From Methanomassiliicoccales archaeon (GTDB lineage: Archaea; Thermoplasmatota; Thermoplasmata; Methanomassiliicoccales; UBA472), in contig JAVYMA010000016.1 of the NCBI GenBank assembly GCA_038740345.1, positions 1-39,228 of the forward strand: DNA of 39,228 bases, given 5' to 3'. Shown in pieces: positions 8,377 to 16,278 of this stretch (positions are counted from its first letter, which is position 1; every line of letters begins with the position of its first letter). The translations under genes and the position numbers were made by a program. The notes under the pieces were generated by a model. That model was given only the letters and a program-made list of their open reading frames with translations, ran no database searches and was not told where the DNA came from.

Positions 8377-9579
8377 TTAAATCTCCTTCCTTGGCTTCTT
8401 TTTCTTATCTAAACGCTCCTCTTTCATCTCCATGACTTTGGCGTCCAATATATTCATCAAATCGACTGTGGCCTTTATCAGCGACCAATCGACACTCTTA
8501 GCGATGAAGGCACCATTCTCAGTAAACAGCCTTCCGCTCAGGGAATACTTCGCTCTATTCCCCGTGGAATGGTGCTTGGTCACATGCAAGGTAAAGAGCT
8601 GAGGCTTGGTTATTTTGGAGATCTTGGCAAGACCGCTCTGGATCTCTTTCTCCATTATATCTAAGGAGAAGCGATCCTCCTCCTCCAAGCCCGTTATCTG
8701 CATGTAGACCATTTCCCTTTCGCGGAAAGAGGCGACTAACTCTACGAGATCATACATGGTGAGGATGCCTTGTATCTTATCTCTCTCTACTACTGGTAGC
8801 GCAGAGACATTCTTAGAGGTCATGAGCTTGACCACGGATCCCACATCATCCTCGGGAGAGATGGTATAGACATTATCAACGGCTAGTGAACCTACCTTTA
8901 TCTCCACTGGATCATTATTCCCACTTCTCTCCCCGATCTTTTGTGCATCTTTAACTCCCCAAAAGTAATTCACCATGTCCTTGATGCCAATGATCCCCAC
9001 CAATCTCTCATCATCATCTACTACTGGCAAGGTGCGTATATCCAGTCTGCGCATGATCTCCAACGCTTTCTTTATTGAGTCGTTACGGGAGACGGTGGCG
9101 ACATCCGTGGTCATCAACTCTTTGGCCTTTAGATTTCTTAGATCTTTTATCTTGGGAATGATGCTGATTATCCCTGCACGAGAAACTAAGCCTACGAGCT
9201 TATTCCCCTTCACCACTGGCAGTTGTCGATAGCCTGTAGAAATAAAGTGCTCTGCCACCTCAGTTATTCGCGTTTCTTCAGTGATCAGCGGGGCTTGTTC
9301 TAGGATGGTTTTAGCTTTCATACCAATTACTAGGTTGCGGCGCCGGATGATATTTCGATAGCTTATTACTCCCAGCAGCTTCCTCGAGCCATCGATAACG
9401 GGAACCTCATGCAGGTCCTTAGCGCGCATCTTGGCCACCACATCTGAGAGCGTCATTTCGGGGTCTACGCTCTCATAATCTTTCTCTATGAGGCTGGCCA
9501 AACCGATGCTGTCTATCTTGGAGCGCAACAGCTCCCGCTTCTTCACCGCTTCGATGTTTTCTCCCATCATTTTCATCAT
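8377..9579 (-). CDS. Four-CBS-domain protein with ribosome-hibernation-like C-terminal domain
   Basis: The 400-residue protein has four CBS repeats at about 33-83, 93-143, 153-207 and 230-284, each with the LPVV-x-GI(I/L) core. CBS pairs bind adenine nucleotides or SAM as energy sensors. The last 110 residues (about 290-385) read as a beta-alpha-beta domain: LFTLHVTKHHSTGNRAKYSLSGR, then LFTENGAFIAKSVDWSLIKA and a basic tail DKKKKPRK. This pattern resembles HPF/RaiA-type ribosome hibernation domains, which I infer from motif style rather than a search. It lies between glyS and valS. GGAGG precedes a cluster of ATG codons (9579, 9576, 9570, 9567), so the exact start is uncertain by four residues. 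It likely couples energy state to translation. Confidence 0.8.
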   Translation of the reverse strand: MMKMMGENIEAVKKRELLRSKIDSIGLASLIEKDYESVDPEMTLSDVVAKMRAKDLHEVPVIDGSRKLLGVISYRNIIRRRNLVIGMKAKTILEQAPLITEETRITEVAEHFISTGYRQLPVVKGNKLVGLVSRAGIISIIPKIKDLRNLKAKELMTTDVATVSRNDSIKKALEIMRRLDIRTLPVVDDDERLVGIIGIKDMVNYFWGVKDAQKIGERSGNNDPVEIKVGSLAVDNVYTISPEDDVGSVVKLMTSKNVSALPVVERDKIQGILTMYDLVELVASFREREMVYMQITGLEEEDRFSLDIMEKEIQSGLAKISKITKPQLFTLHVTKHHSTGNRAKYSLSGRLFTENGAFIAKSVDWSLIKATVDLMNILDAKVMEMKEERLDKKKKPRKEI

Positions 9580-9670
9580 TCCTCCGAGGGTCCGACGCTC
9601 AAAGCACGTCCCACTCTAAAGGGGCTCTTGAGCGACATATCCTTCTTATTAATATGCTTTGCATTGACTC

Positions 9671-11383
9671 TCACTTTTTGAGCGCAGCGAATTCTTTCGC
9701 CCCGCAGAGCAAGGAGGAAATGATACTGACTACCTCCTCCCGTTGAACCCTAACTTGCTCTGTCGTATCCCTTTCCCTAATGGTTAAGGTGCCATCTTCT
9801 AATGTCTGGTAGTCAACGGTGAGGCAGAAAGGTGTGCCGATTTCATCCATGCGTGCATATCTGCGCCCAATGGAACCTGAATCGTCATAAGCAGATTCGA
9901 TACCACTCATCCTGAGAGACCAATCCAAATCCTTCGCCACCGCCACAAGCTCGTCCTTAGGCATCAAGGGGAAGACACCAACTTTGATAGGTGCTATCAA
10001 GGGGCTCAATCTCAGCACCACGGTACTGCCCTCCTCTCCTCCCCTCTCATAATATGCATGCTCCAGACAAGTATACATTATTCGATCGAGCCCATGAGAA
10101 GGCTCAATGACATGAGGCACGAATCTCTCTCCCATCACCTTATCCTTTATCTTGACTACTTCAAAGAACTTTTCTTCTACCAGAAGCTCTTCGTTTTCTA
10201 CCTTAATCTTTATTACTCCATCCTTAACCATTTTCGGGTCGGCGTTTTCCAGAGCCTTTCCCACCTGTGCCGATTTAGCCTTGAATGCAGGGCCTAAAAG
10301 ATTGTACTTCGGCTTCAGGACCTCGCGCTCCACCTCGATAGGTGCGTCATAGCGCCTCAGTACGGACATGTCAACTTTAGAATACTCCATATGCCTGGAG
10401 AGGTCCCAGCATCCTCGATCTGCTATACCGACTATCTCTGTCCAACCAATTGAAAGCAACGCCTCCGCATCCCAACAATCCGCGGCATAATGCGCCATTT
10501 CATTTCTCAGATGCTGGCGGAATCTAAGACGCTCGGGATCCACGCCGATCATGACGAGAAATTTCTGGGTAAACCACATGAAATAGGCCAATGTTTCATT
10601 GGCGATCACGCCAGAACCCACTGCCTCTTCTAAACTCATGCTCACTTCCCTGTCTCCAGGATTGTTAGGAACCAAACGAAGACTCTCTCCCTTTACATCA
10701 GCATAGCGTGGCCAACTTTTATTTGCAGGGTCCACAAAGAGTTCCGCCTCCATCATGTTGAATTCTCTTAGACGGATCACGCCCTGGCGTGGGGAAATCT
10801 CATTACGATAGCCCCGACCCACCTGAATCACGCCAAATGGGAGCTTTTCGCGCATGAAACGATACAAGGAATTGAAATTCACGAATATCCCTTGTGCTGT
10901 CTCTGGTCTGAGGTATCCAACCCTTCCTGCTGAACCAGGACCAATCATGGTCTTGAACATTAGATTGAATTCTTCGGAGGGAGAAAGAACGCCCTCGCAA
11001 TCAGGACATCTAACACCCCTTTTTTCGATTTCCCTGTCTAGCTCGCTAAGAGTGAGGGCTGCGGCGTTGGGGCAATCCTTTAATAGGTGGTCTGCTCGGT
11101 AAGGTGCTCGACAATTGGTACACACCACCAACTTGTCGGCGAATTGATCCACGTGACCCGAAGCCTTGAAGACCGCCTCAGGGCCTATGGTATCAGAGTC
11201 TATCTCTACGAATCCTTCACCGAGAGTGTAGGCACGTCGCCAAACTTCGATTATATTGTTTTTCATCGACGTTCCTAAAGGGCCATAATCATAAAGCCCT
11301 GCCACACCTCCATATATCTCGTAAGCTGGCCATATGAACCCCCTGCGCTTGCACAGGGAGAGCACGTCCGCAGAGTTCATCAT
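9671..11383 (-). CDS. glyS: Glycyl-tRNA synthetase, archaeal/eukaryotic type
   Basis: Class II homodimeric GlyRS of 570 residues. The N-terminus GFIWPAYEIYGGVAGLYDYGPLG is typical for the family. A zinc-like insertion (CTNC near 88 and CPDC near 123) follows. Motif 2 is GRGYRNEISPRQGVIRLREF, and EPSHGLDR belongs to the motif 3 region. The C-terminal HGTP anticodon-binding domain begins around LIAPIKVGVFPL. It attaches glycine to tRNA-Gly; a tRNA-Gly(GCC) gene is 4.4 kb away on the same strand. Its ATG overlaps the stop of the upstream CBS gene (ATGA), indicating translational coupling. The length is normal and no motif is damaged. Confidence 0.96.
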   Translation of the reverse strand: MMNSADVLSLCKRRGFIWPAYEIYGGVAGLYDYGPLGTSMKNNIIEVWRRAYTLGEGFVEIDSDTIGPEAVFKASGHVDQFADKLVVCTNCRAPYRADHLLKDCPNAAALTLSELDREIEKRGVRCPDCEGVLSPSEEFNLMFKTMIGPGSAGRVGYLRPETAQGIFVNFNSLYRFMREKLPFGVIQVGRGYRNEISPRQGVIRLREFNMMEAELFVDPANKSWPRYADVKGESLRLVPNNPGDREVSMSLEEAVGSGVIANETLAYFMWFTQKFLVMIGVDPERLRFRQHLRNEMAHYAADCWDAEALLSIGWTEIVGIADRGCWDLSRHMEYSKVDMSVLRRYDAPIEVEREVLKPKYNLLGPAFKAKSAQVGKALENADPKMVKDGVIKIKVENEELLVEEKFFEVVKIKDKVMGERFVPHVIEPSHGLDRIMYTCLEHAYYERGGEEGSTVVLRLSPLIAPIKVGVFPLMPKDELVAVAKDLDWSLRMSGIESAYDDSGSIGRRYARMDEIGTPFCLTVDYQTLEDGTLTIRERDTTEQVRVQREEVVSIISSLLCGAKEFAALKK

Positions 11384-12231
11384 TGTTCACCGGTTAGTAC
11401 TGATATCACGTCCAGGTCGTAGATCATCGCTAAAAGATGATCCTTAGCGTCCCGAACCGGTAGTTGCCCGAAGTCGTTCTTCCTCATTATCCTTGCGGCT
11501 TCTGACACTGATGTCTTGCGGAAGACTGTGGTTGGTGATCTCACCATCACGTCTTTAACGCTAACTGCAGGTATATCCAGTTTTGAAACCTCATACCACA
11601 GTCTCATTATGCTGCGTACCCCTTCTCGGGCTAAACCCCCCTCGTCTTTTTCAATGCCTATCTCAGACTCAGCTATCTGGCTATTCACCAATGAATTGTT
11701 GAATATATCCCGATCTGTTAGAATTCCCACTAATATGCCTCTTTCATCTAGTACGGGCAGGGCCGAGACCTTGCTCACCTTCAAAGTCACCAAGGCGACT
11801 ACCAACGGGGACCCCTGGAAAATTGGAACGCAGGTGGATCTAATTACTGTCTCCACTGGTTGCGCATATCCTCCTTTCTCCACCACAGAGAGCAGGTCTG
11901 TTGGGGTCAATATGCCTACCAATCGGTTTTTATCTACCACGGGAATGTGGCGTATACCCATCCTGCAAAAGATCTCAGCGGCCTTGCGAACAGGTTCATT
12001 AGGACTAATGGTAGGTGGCGTTCTGTTCATTAGCATTGCCAGTTGGTCTTCATCGGGCTTATTGAATATGTCCTGACGTGTTATTATGCCAGCTAGGGAT
12101 CCATCGCTGCGCTTAACCACAGGCAGTCCTGTCAGATTGTGCTTGACCATTATTTTAAGAACATCATTTCGGGTCCCTGGCACTTCAACCACGATGGGAT
12201 TTGGAGTCATGACGTCAGCCACTATGGTCAA
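11380..12231 (-). CDS. Four-CBS-domain protein
   Basis: A stand-alone protein of 283 residues made of four CBS repeats: about 7-57, 67-115, 128-180 and 226-280. Each has the pattern VMTPNP..., LPVV, G(I/L)(I/L)T.D. The second repeat contains GIRHIPVVDKNRLVGILTPTDLL and the fourth FGQLPVRDAKDHLLAMIYDLDV. No catalytic or membrane domain is attached, so it presumably acts as a nucleotide or SAM-binding regulatory module for a partner. It starts 3 nt after uspA and overlaps glyS by 4 nt, so it sits in a tightly packed operon with translation and stress genes. Which ligand it binds cannot be judged. Confidence 0.9.
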   Translation of the reverse strand: MTIVADVMTPNPIVVEVPGTRNDVLKIMVKHNLTGLPVVKRSDGSLAGIITRQDIFNKPDEDQLAMLMNRTPPTISPNEPVRKAAEIFCRMGIRHIPVVDKNRLVGILTPTDLLSVVEKGGYAQPVETVIRSTCVPIFQGSPLVVALVTLKVSKVSALPVLDERGILVGILTDRDIFNNSLVNSQIAESEIGIEKDEGGLAREGVRSIMRLWYEVSKLDIPAVSVKDVMVRSPTTVFRKTSVSEAARIMRKNDFGQLPVRDAKDHLLAMIYDLDVISVLTGEQ

Positions 12232-12234
12232 AAA

Positions 12235-12675
12235 TTAGACCCCCTTGTGCGACCTTACTACTAAAACCGGGCAATCCGCATATCGAACCACGCGCTCTGC
12301 CACACTACCCAATAATATTTTTGAGATGCCTGTACGGCCCAAGGTCCCCATTACAATCAAATCATGGAATTTTGACGCGTCAATTATCTTCCGTGCAGGG
12401 GAACCTTCTTCTATCTTCGTCGCCACCTTAACCCCCATTTTCGCGCCTTCATTCTTTACATATTCTACTGCTTCTTTTCCTTCTTTCTCGAGAAGGGAAT
12501 AGACTGAAACAATAGTGGAGTCCATCGGGAAGTTGATGAACGCAGTCTGATCGACGACATATAATGCGGTTACCTCCGCGTCCATGAGTCTAGCCATCTC
12601 TAAGCCCTTGGCTATCGCTTCCTTGGTGTTCTCGCTCCCATCCGTAGGAATCAAGATCTTCTTAAACAGCGTCAT
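12235..12675 (-). CDS. Universal stress protein (UspA family, ATP-binding type)
   Basis: 146 residues of the Usp fold, with N-terminal KKILIPTDGSENT and the C-terminal nucleotide motif G-2x-G-9x-G-S (GTLGRTGISKILLGS), then VAERVVRYADCPVLVV. That motif marks the ATP-binding subclass. I choose the ATG at 12675, not the in-frame ATG at 12690. The later start overlaps the amidohydrolase stop (ATGA), is preceded by a strong GAGAGGAGG, and gives the usual family N-terminus. The extra five residues of the longer form are simply that ribosome-binding sequence translated. It lies between the amidohydrolase and the four-CBS gene, so it probably shares their transcript. Confidence 0.93.
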   Translation of the reverse strand: MTLFKKILIPTDGSENTKEAIAKGLEMARLMDAEVTALYVVDQTAFINFPMDSTIVSVYSLLEKEGKEAVEYVKNEGAKMGVKVATKIEEGSPARKIIDASKFHDLIVMGTLGRTGISKILLGSVAERVVRYADCPVLVVRSHKGV

Positions 12676-13742
12676 GTTCCTCCTCTCCATTCATTAAGGC
12701 CTAAGCAGACCATCAGCGGGTCCGACGAACTGCCGCGCAAGACCAGATCGGTCACGGGGTCGCCCTGATGCCACCTGGCGACCATGAAGTCGCAAGATTC
12801 GCCCGGCCGGATACCTATTGTGGATTTGCCCATTAATAACTTCTGGCCATTATACAAGGCCATGGAAAGAACTGGGCTTAAGTCCTTTATTCCTTGAGAA
12901 CGCAATATGCGGCCTGCGAATTCCATCTCGCTTAACATGTCTGGTAGGTTGAACATGGCGTTGTCTGTGCCTAAAGCCACATCCACTTCAGCCTTTAGCA
13001 TCGCGGCTAAAGGAGGTACCCTGCCAAAGAACAAATTGGAGCGAGGGCAAGCTACAATTGGAACACCTGCGGAGGCGCAGGCTTGCAAGTCGCCTATATC
13101 CGCCATGGTCATGTGGACTATGAAATCCGGTTGGAGGTCCAATATATCATCAATATCCTCCCGAATCCTTTCTGAGGCATGGATAGCAAAGCGCCTACCC
13201 CTAGAATGCACATAAGCTGCCAATTCTTTAAGCTCCTCCAACTCCCAATCGCTAACGCTTGACACACCTATTCCATCTGCCACTTCTAAGACCTTATCTA
13301 CCTCTTCTCTATCGAAGCATAGATTATTCGGACGCCCCATCACATATGGTTTAGGCCAACCAGAGCATTTTTTCAGCAAAGCTGCTCCTTTCTCCCCTCC
13401 TTCCCTGAAGTCGATGAATTGTGAGGCCCCTCTCCTCAACATAATGCCTCGCGCTTCTTCCATAGCGGCAAATAGAGCCTCATCCGAGGTGTTTCGAAGC
13501 ATGCGATGCTTGAGACCGTTGGGAGGGGCCACTAACTCTTCTATTGAAAGTGAAAGGTCGACTGGCACACGATAGTCTGCGATATGCGTATGGGCGTCAA
13601 TCAAAGTAGGTAAGACAATCCCACGAACTTCGGCTTCCTGAGGTTTTCCTTTACCTATTTCGATTACTACACCATCCTGAAAACCGACATAACCTTCTAT
13701 GAACCCCTCATCCGTCAGGATCATTCCCGAGACGAAGCGCAT
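12672..13742 (-). CDS. Amidohydrolase (metal-dependent deaminase/hydrolase)
   Basis: A 356-residue TIM-barrel amidohydrolase. Metal ligands are visible as the HxH in DAHTHIAD, a later His in AIHASE, VHMTMAD, and the catalytic Asp in ALGTDNAMF. It has the small N-terminal beta-sandwich element FVSGMILTDEGFIEGYVGF and the closing GIRPGESCDFMV of the composite domain. This resembles the cytosine deaminase/chlorohydrolase/MtaD branch, so deamination of a purine, pyrimidine or related ring is the best guess; the substrate is unknown. I use the ATG at 13742, with GAGGTGAGG directly before it. An upstream TTG at 13772 would add ten residues of poor family fit. It is the first gene of the minus-strand chain leading to valS and is divergent from the ferredoxin gene. 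Confidence 0.85.
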   Translation of the reverse strand: MRFVSGMILTDEGFIEGYVGFQDGVVIEIGKGKPQEAEVRGIVLPTLIDAHTHIADYRVPVDLSLSIEELVAPPNGLKHRMLRNTSDEALFAAMEEARGIMLRRGASQFIDFREGGEKGAALLKKCSGWPKPYVMGRPNNLCFDREEVDKVLEVADGIGVSSVSDWELEELKELAAYVHSRGRRFAIHASERIREDIDDILDLQPDFIVHMTMADIGDLQACASAGVPIVACPRSNLFFGRVPPLAAMLKAEVDVALGTDNAMFNLPDMLSEMEFAGRILRSQGIKDLSPVLSMALYNGQKLLMGKSTIGIRPGESCDFMVARWHQGDPVTDLVLRGSSSDPLMVCLGLNEWRGGT

Positions 13743-13798
13743 CCTCACCTCATCGTTCCTCGGATACTTCAAAATTCCATCTCTTGTGGCAAAAGGAT

Positions 13799-13810
13799 TT
13801 TTATAAATCT
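13799..13810 (+). promoter_or_regulatory. TATA box of the ferredoxin gene
   Basis: TTTTTATAAATC is a strong archaeal TATA element. The expected transcription start near 13830 leaves about 10 nt of leader, which includes GAGG at 13829-13832, before the ATG at 13841. Confidence 0.7.
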
Positions 13811-13840
13811 TTTCGTCTCAGGGGCGCAGAGGTTATTCCT

Positions 13841-14014
13841 ATGGTTGCACAAGTGAAAGCTGAGGACTGTGTTGGATGCGGCCTCTGCGAGGATGCCTGT
13901 CCAAACGGAGCTATAAAGGTAGACGAGATCGCTATAGTTGACGCAAAGTCCTGCACTGATTGCGGCACCTGCGCTGACGAATGCCCCAACTCAGCCATTT
14001 CCGTTAATAAATAA
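13841..14014 (+). CDS. 2[4Fe-4S] ferredoxin
   Basis: A 57-residue bacterial-type ferredoxin with two complete cluster motifs: CVGCGLCEDACP and CTDCGTCADECP, each CxxCxxCxxxCP. It serves as a low-potential electron carrier in the cytosol. The ATG at 13841 is preferred over an upstream GTG at 13784, because the TATA box lies between the two and GAGG stands 8 nt before the ATG. The gene is monocistronic. It converges with a TrxR-like ferredoxin:NADP reductase across a perfect hairpin, so the two products may be redox partners. Confidence 0.95.
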   Translation: MVAQVKAEDCVGCGLCEDACPNGAIKVDEIAIVDAKSCTDCGTCADECPNSAISVNK

Positions 14015-14024
14015 GTGGATAGGC

Positions 14025-14051
14025 ATGGGTGGAAGGACAGAATCCACCCAT
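14025..14051. terminator. Perfect 9-bp inverted repeat between convergent genes
   Basis: ATGGGTGGA at 14025-14033 pairs exactly with TCCACCCAT at 14043-14051 around a 9-nt loop. It starts 11 nt after the ferredoxin stop and lies about 65 nt beyond the end of the convergent reductase gene. It may act as a bidirectional terminator or RNA 3'-end stabiliser. The adjoining sequence is pyrimidine-rich (TTACTTCTTCTCT, then TTTTT) rather than a pure U tract. Confidence 0.6.
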
Positions 14052-14115
14052 CAAATTACTTCTTCTCTAATCGCTTTTTAGCTTCTTATCAGAATAAATG
14101 AGAGTAGCGAATTTC

Positions 14116-15066
14116 TCACGCCCAATAGGGCTTGGTTATGAATTTATATGCTGAGTTGACTGCTGTTGCCGCCTCTCCGCAACCAGTGATTATCTGCTTG
14201 AACTTGCCTTTATAAGTTACTATATCCCCGCAGGCGAACACTCCCCTCCTGGAGGTATGCATTTCTGAATCCACCACGATAAGTCCGTCTTCGAGGCGCA
14301 GGCCCCATCTCCCTAGATCACTGGTATCTGGAACAAAGCCTATGTTGATGACAACAACGTCAGCTTCCAGCTCTTTTCTCGCAGGGGGATCACCGATTTT
14401 TAGGATTACGCTTTTTACGGTATCCTCTCCCTTGATCTCCTCCACCTCTGCAGACAGATATGTATCGACTCCTGACGCAGCAATCCTTTCGACATAAACG
14501 TTGTCTGCTCTGAATTTCTCGCGGCGATGTACAACGCAGACATCAGCGATATCACATGCAAGCAAAGCCATCTCGAGGGCACTGTTTCCACCACCAATGA
14601 AAATAACTTTCTTGCCTTTGATACTCTCACGAGAAGGAAGGGTGTAGAAAACTCCGCGTCCCTCGAACTCTGCTTCTCCTTTGGCTCCTAGCCGCTTTGG
14701 TTTGTATAGGCCGGCACCTATGGCGACTATTACAGCTTTGGCAACATACTCATCTTTGTCTGTCTCCACCATTAAGCGGCCATCTTCTAAATCCTTAATC
14801 TCTAAGGCGCGTTCGTGTGTTCGTAGATTACAACCCACTGCTTTTGCGTGTGAGATTAAGAGTGTAACAAACTCCCTGGCTTCTGGCACTACAAGGCCAG
14901 GATAATTCTCGATGGGCTTATCCGGATAGATGTTTATAGGCTGTCCTCCCGGCTCACCCGCTTCCAATACCACGCTAGAAAGCTTTCGGGAGGATGAGTA
15001 TATCCCTGCGGTAAGGCCTGCTGGGCCACCTCCTATGATGACCAGGTCCAATTCCATTGGTTCCAT
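14116..15066 (-). CDS. TrxR-like ferredoxin:NAD(P) oxidoreductase (no CxxC)
   Basis: A 316-residue flavoprotein with the FAD motif LVIIGGGPAGLTAGIYSS, the NAD(P) motif VIFIGGGNSALEMAL, and the second FAD motif GVFACGDI near the end. The redox-active CxxC of thioredoxin reductases is replaced by YTLPSRES, so it cannot reduce thioredoxin in the usual way. This matches the TrxR-like ferredoxin-NADP reductases (YumC type). A 2[4Fe-4S] ferredoxin gene converges on it, which supports that role. A minus-strand TTTATTTATG about 20-25 nt upstream fits a leaderless or near-leaderless transcript. A second ATG lies at 15057, so the start could be three codons later. Confidence 0.85.
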   Translation of the reverse strand: MEPMELDLVIIGGGPAGLTAGIYSSSRKLSSVVLEAGEPGGQPINIYPDKPIENYPGLVVPEAREFVTLLISHAKAVGCNLRTHERALEIKDLEDGRLMVETDKDEYVAKAVIVAIGAGLYKPKRLGAKGEAEFEGRGVFYTLPSRESIKGKKVIFIGGGNSALEMALLACDIADVCVVHRREKFRADNVYVERIAASGVDTYLSAEVEEIKGEDTVKSVILKIGDPPARKELEADVVVINIGFVPDTSDLGRWGLRLEDGLIVVDSEMHTSRRGVFACGDIVTYKGKFKQIITGCGEAATAVNSAYKFITKPYWA

Positions 15067-15160
15067 GGAACGTTTTAAGGCATAAATAAATGTCGTCTGG
15101 CCTCCGATACCGGAACGATGTCATTATATCATTCCTGTAAGGATTACCTTGCTGATATAG

Positions 15161-15730
15161 ATGAAAGTACTTGCTCTGAATGGAAGCCCGCGCAGAAAAG
15201 GAACCACTGCGTCAATCCTAAACGAGTCCATCAAAGAACATAAAGACGTTGACCTCAGATATTATAACTTGGTCGATATGAATATTCGGGACTGTATCTC
15301 GTGCCGGCATTGCAAAGAGCATGACTCTTGTTCTATCAATGATGATATGACGCGAATCTATCAGGATATGCGCTGGGCAGACGCTATTATCATGGCCTCG
15401 CCCATTTACATGAGCGCTGAGACTGCTCTGCTTAAGGCAGTGGTAGACAGAACATATGCTTTAGTAGCCTATGCTGAAGGAGGGCCAGGCAGGTATAAGC
15501 CAAGGCTGCAACCAGGTAAAAGAGGGGTAGCGCTGTTCGTCTGCGGGAACCCAAAAGGAGAGCAAGCATATGCATGCGTAAGGGATAGGTATTACGAGTA
15601 TTTCGCTTTTCAAGGCATAACCAAGGCACTGTCATTGATTGTCCCAGGGATAGCGCCTTCAATGAATGTGATGGAATCCATGAAAGCACAATCAGCCGTC
15701 AACCAGATCAAGGAATTCCTTAGAGGTTAG
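15161..15730 (+). CDS. Iron-sulfur flavoprotein (NADPH-dependent FMN reductase family)
   Basis: A 189-residue flavodoxin-like protein. MKVLALNGSPRRKGTT is the FMN phosphate loop and ADAIIMASPIYMSAETALLK is the conserved FMN-binding segment. A compact cysteine motif C45-x2-C48-x2-C51-x5-C57 is the cluster site of the iron-sulfur flavoprotein (Isf) subgroup, known from methanogens and other anaerobes. There it moves electrons from ferredoxin, for example to oxygen or peroxide. The gene diverges from the ferredoxin reductase, and CATTATATCATT at 15121-15132 is a suitable TATA element. The downstream thpR gene starts 3 nt after the stop. Confidence 0.9.
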   Translation: MKVLALNGSPRRKGTTASILNESIKEHKDVDLRYYNLVDMNIRDCISCRHCKEHDSCSINDDMTRIYQDMRWADAIIMASPIYMSAETALLKAVVDRTYALVAYAEGGPGRYKPRLQPGKRGVALFVCGNPKGEQAYACVRDRYYEYFAFQGITKALSLIVPGIAPSMNVMESMKAQSAVNQIKEFLRG

Positions 15731-15732
15731 GC

Positions 15733-16278
15733 ATGAGGGCTTTCATAGCGGTCGATCTATCGCCTCTACCAGCTTTGGAATCCGTTTTAAAAGAACTCAA
15801 TGAAATAAAAGGAGTAAAAGCCGTCGAGCCTTCTACGTTGCACATCACTCTGAAGTTCTTAGGGGATACAGAGGAGCGCCTTTCGCCCACCATATCTGAT
15901 ATAATGAGGGAAGCAGTTTATGAAATAGAGCCTTTTGAAGTGGAGATAAGCGGTGGAGGGGCATTCCCAGAGAAGGGTCCAGCAAGGGTAATTTGGGCTG
16001 GGATACAGGGAGGAAACTCCCTGCAAATTATAGCTCGACGTCTGGAGGAAAAGTGTGCCGCATTGGGATTCCCTAGAGAAGACCGTGGATTCAAGGCGCA
16101 TTTAACTTTGGCTAGGATTAAGGATCCCAGAGCTTCGAAACAGGCGAGAGAGGTGGTTGAAAAGATATCCTGCTCACATTTTGGTAAGAAAAAAGTAGAA
16201 GAGATCGTGTTGAAAAAGAGCGTTCTTCGTCCTCAAGGGCCGGATTATTTCGACGTTCTCAAAGTACGATTTAGTTAG
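15733..16278 (+). CDS. thpR: RNA 2',3'-cyclic phosphodiesterase (2'-5' RNA ligase family)
   Basis: A 181-residue member of the 2H phosphoesterase family with both HxTx motifs, LHITLKFLG and AHLTLARIK. The N-terminus MRAFIAVDLS is typical of archaeal ThpR. The family opens 2',3'-cyclic phosphates and can join tRNA halves with 2'-5' links in vitro. GAGG just before the ATG and 2 nt of spacing after the flavoprotein stop indicate co-transcription, though the pair has no obvious shared role. Its 3' end overlaps the convergent biotin carboxylase by 4 nt. Confidence 0.93.
   Translation: MRAFIAVDLSPLPALESVLKELNEIKGVKAVEPSTLHITLKFLGDTEERLSPTISDIMREAVYEIEPFEVEISGGGAFPEKGPARVIWAGIQGGNSLQIIARRLEEKCAALGFPREDRGFKAHLTLARIKDPRASKQAREVVEKISCSHFGKKKVEEIVLKKSVLRPQGPDYFDVLKVRFS

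Noticed and set aside
11516-12076. 186-codon plus-strand frame
   Set aside because: It lies wholly inside the four-CBS gene on the other strand, and its translation has no domain or ribosome site; the CBS protein explains the DNA.
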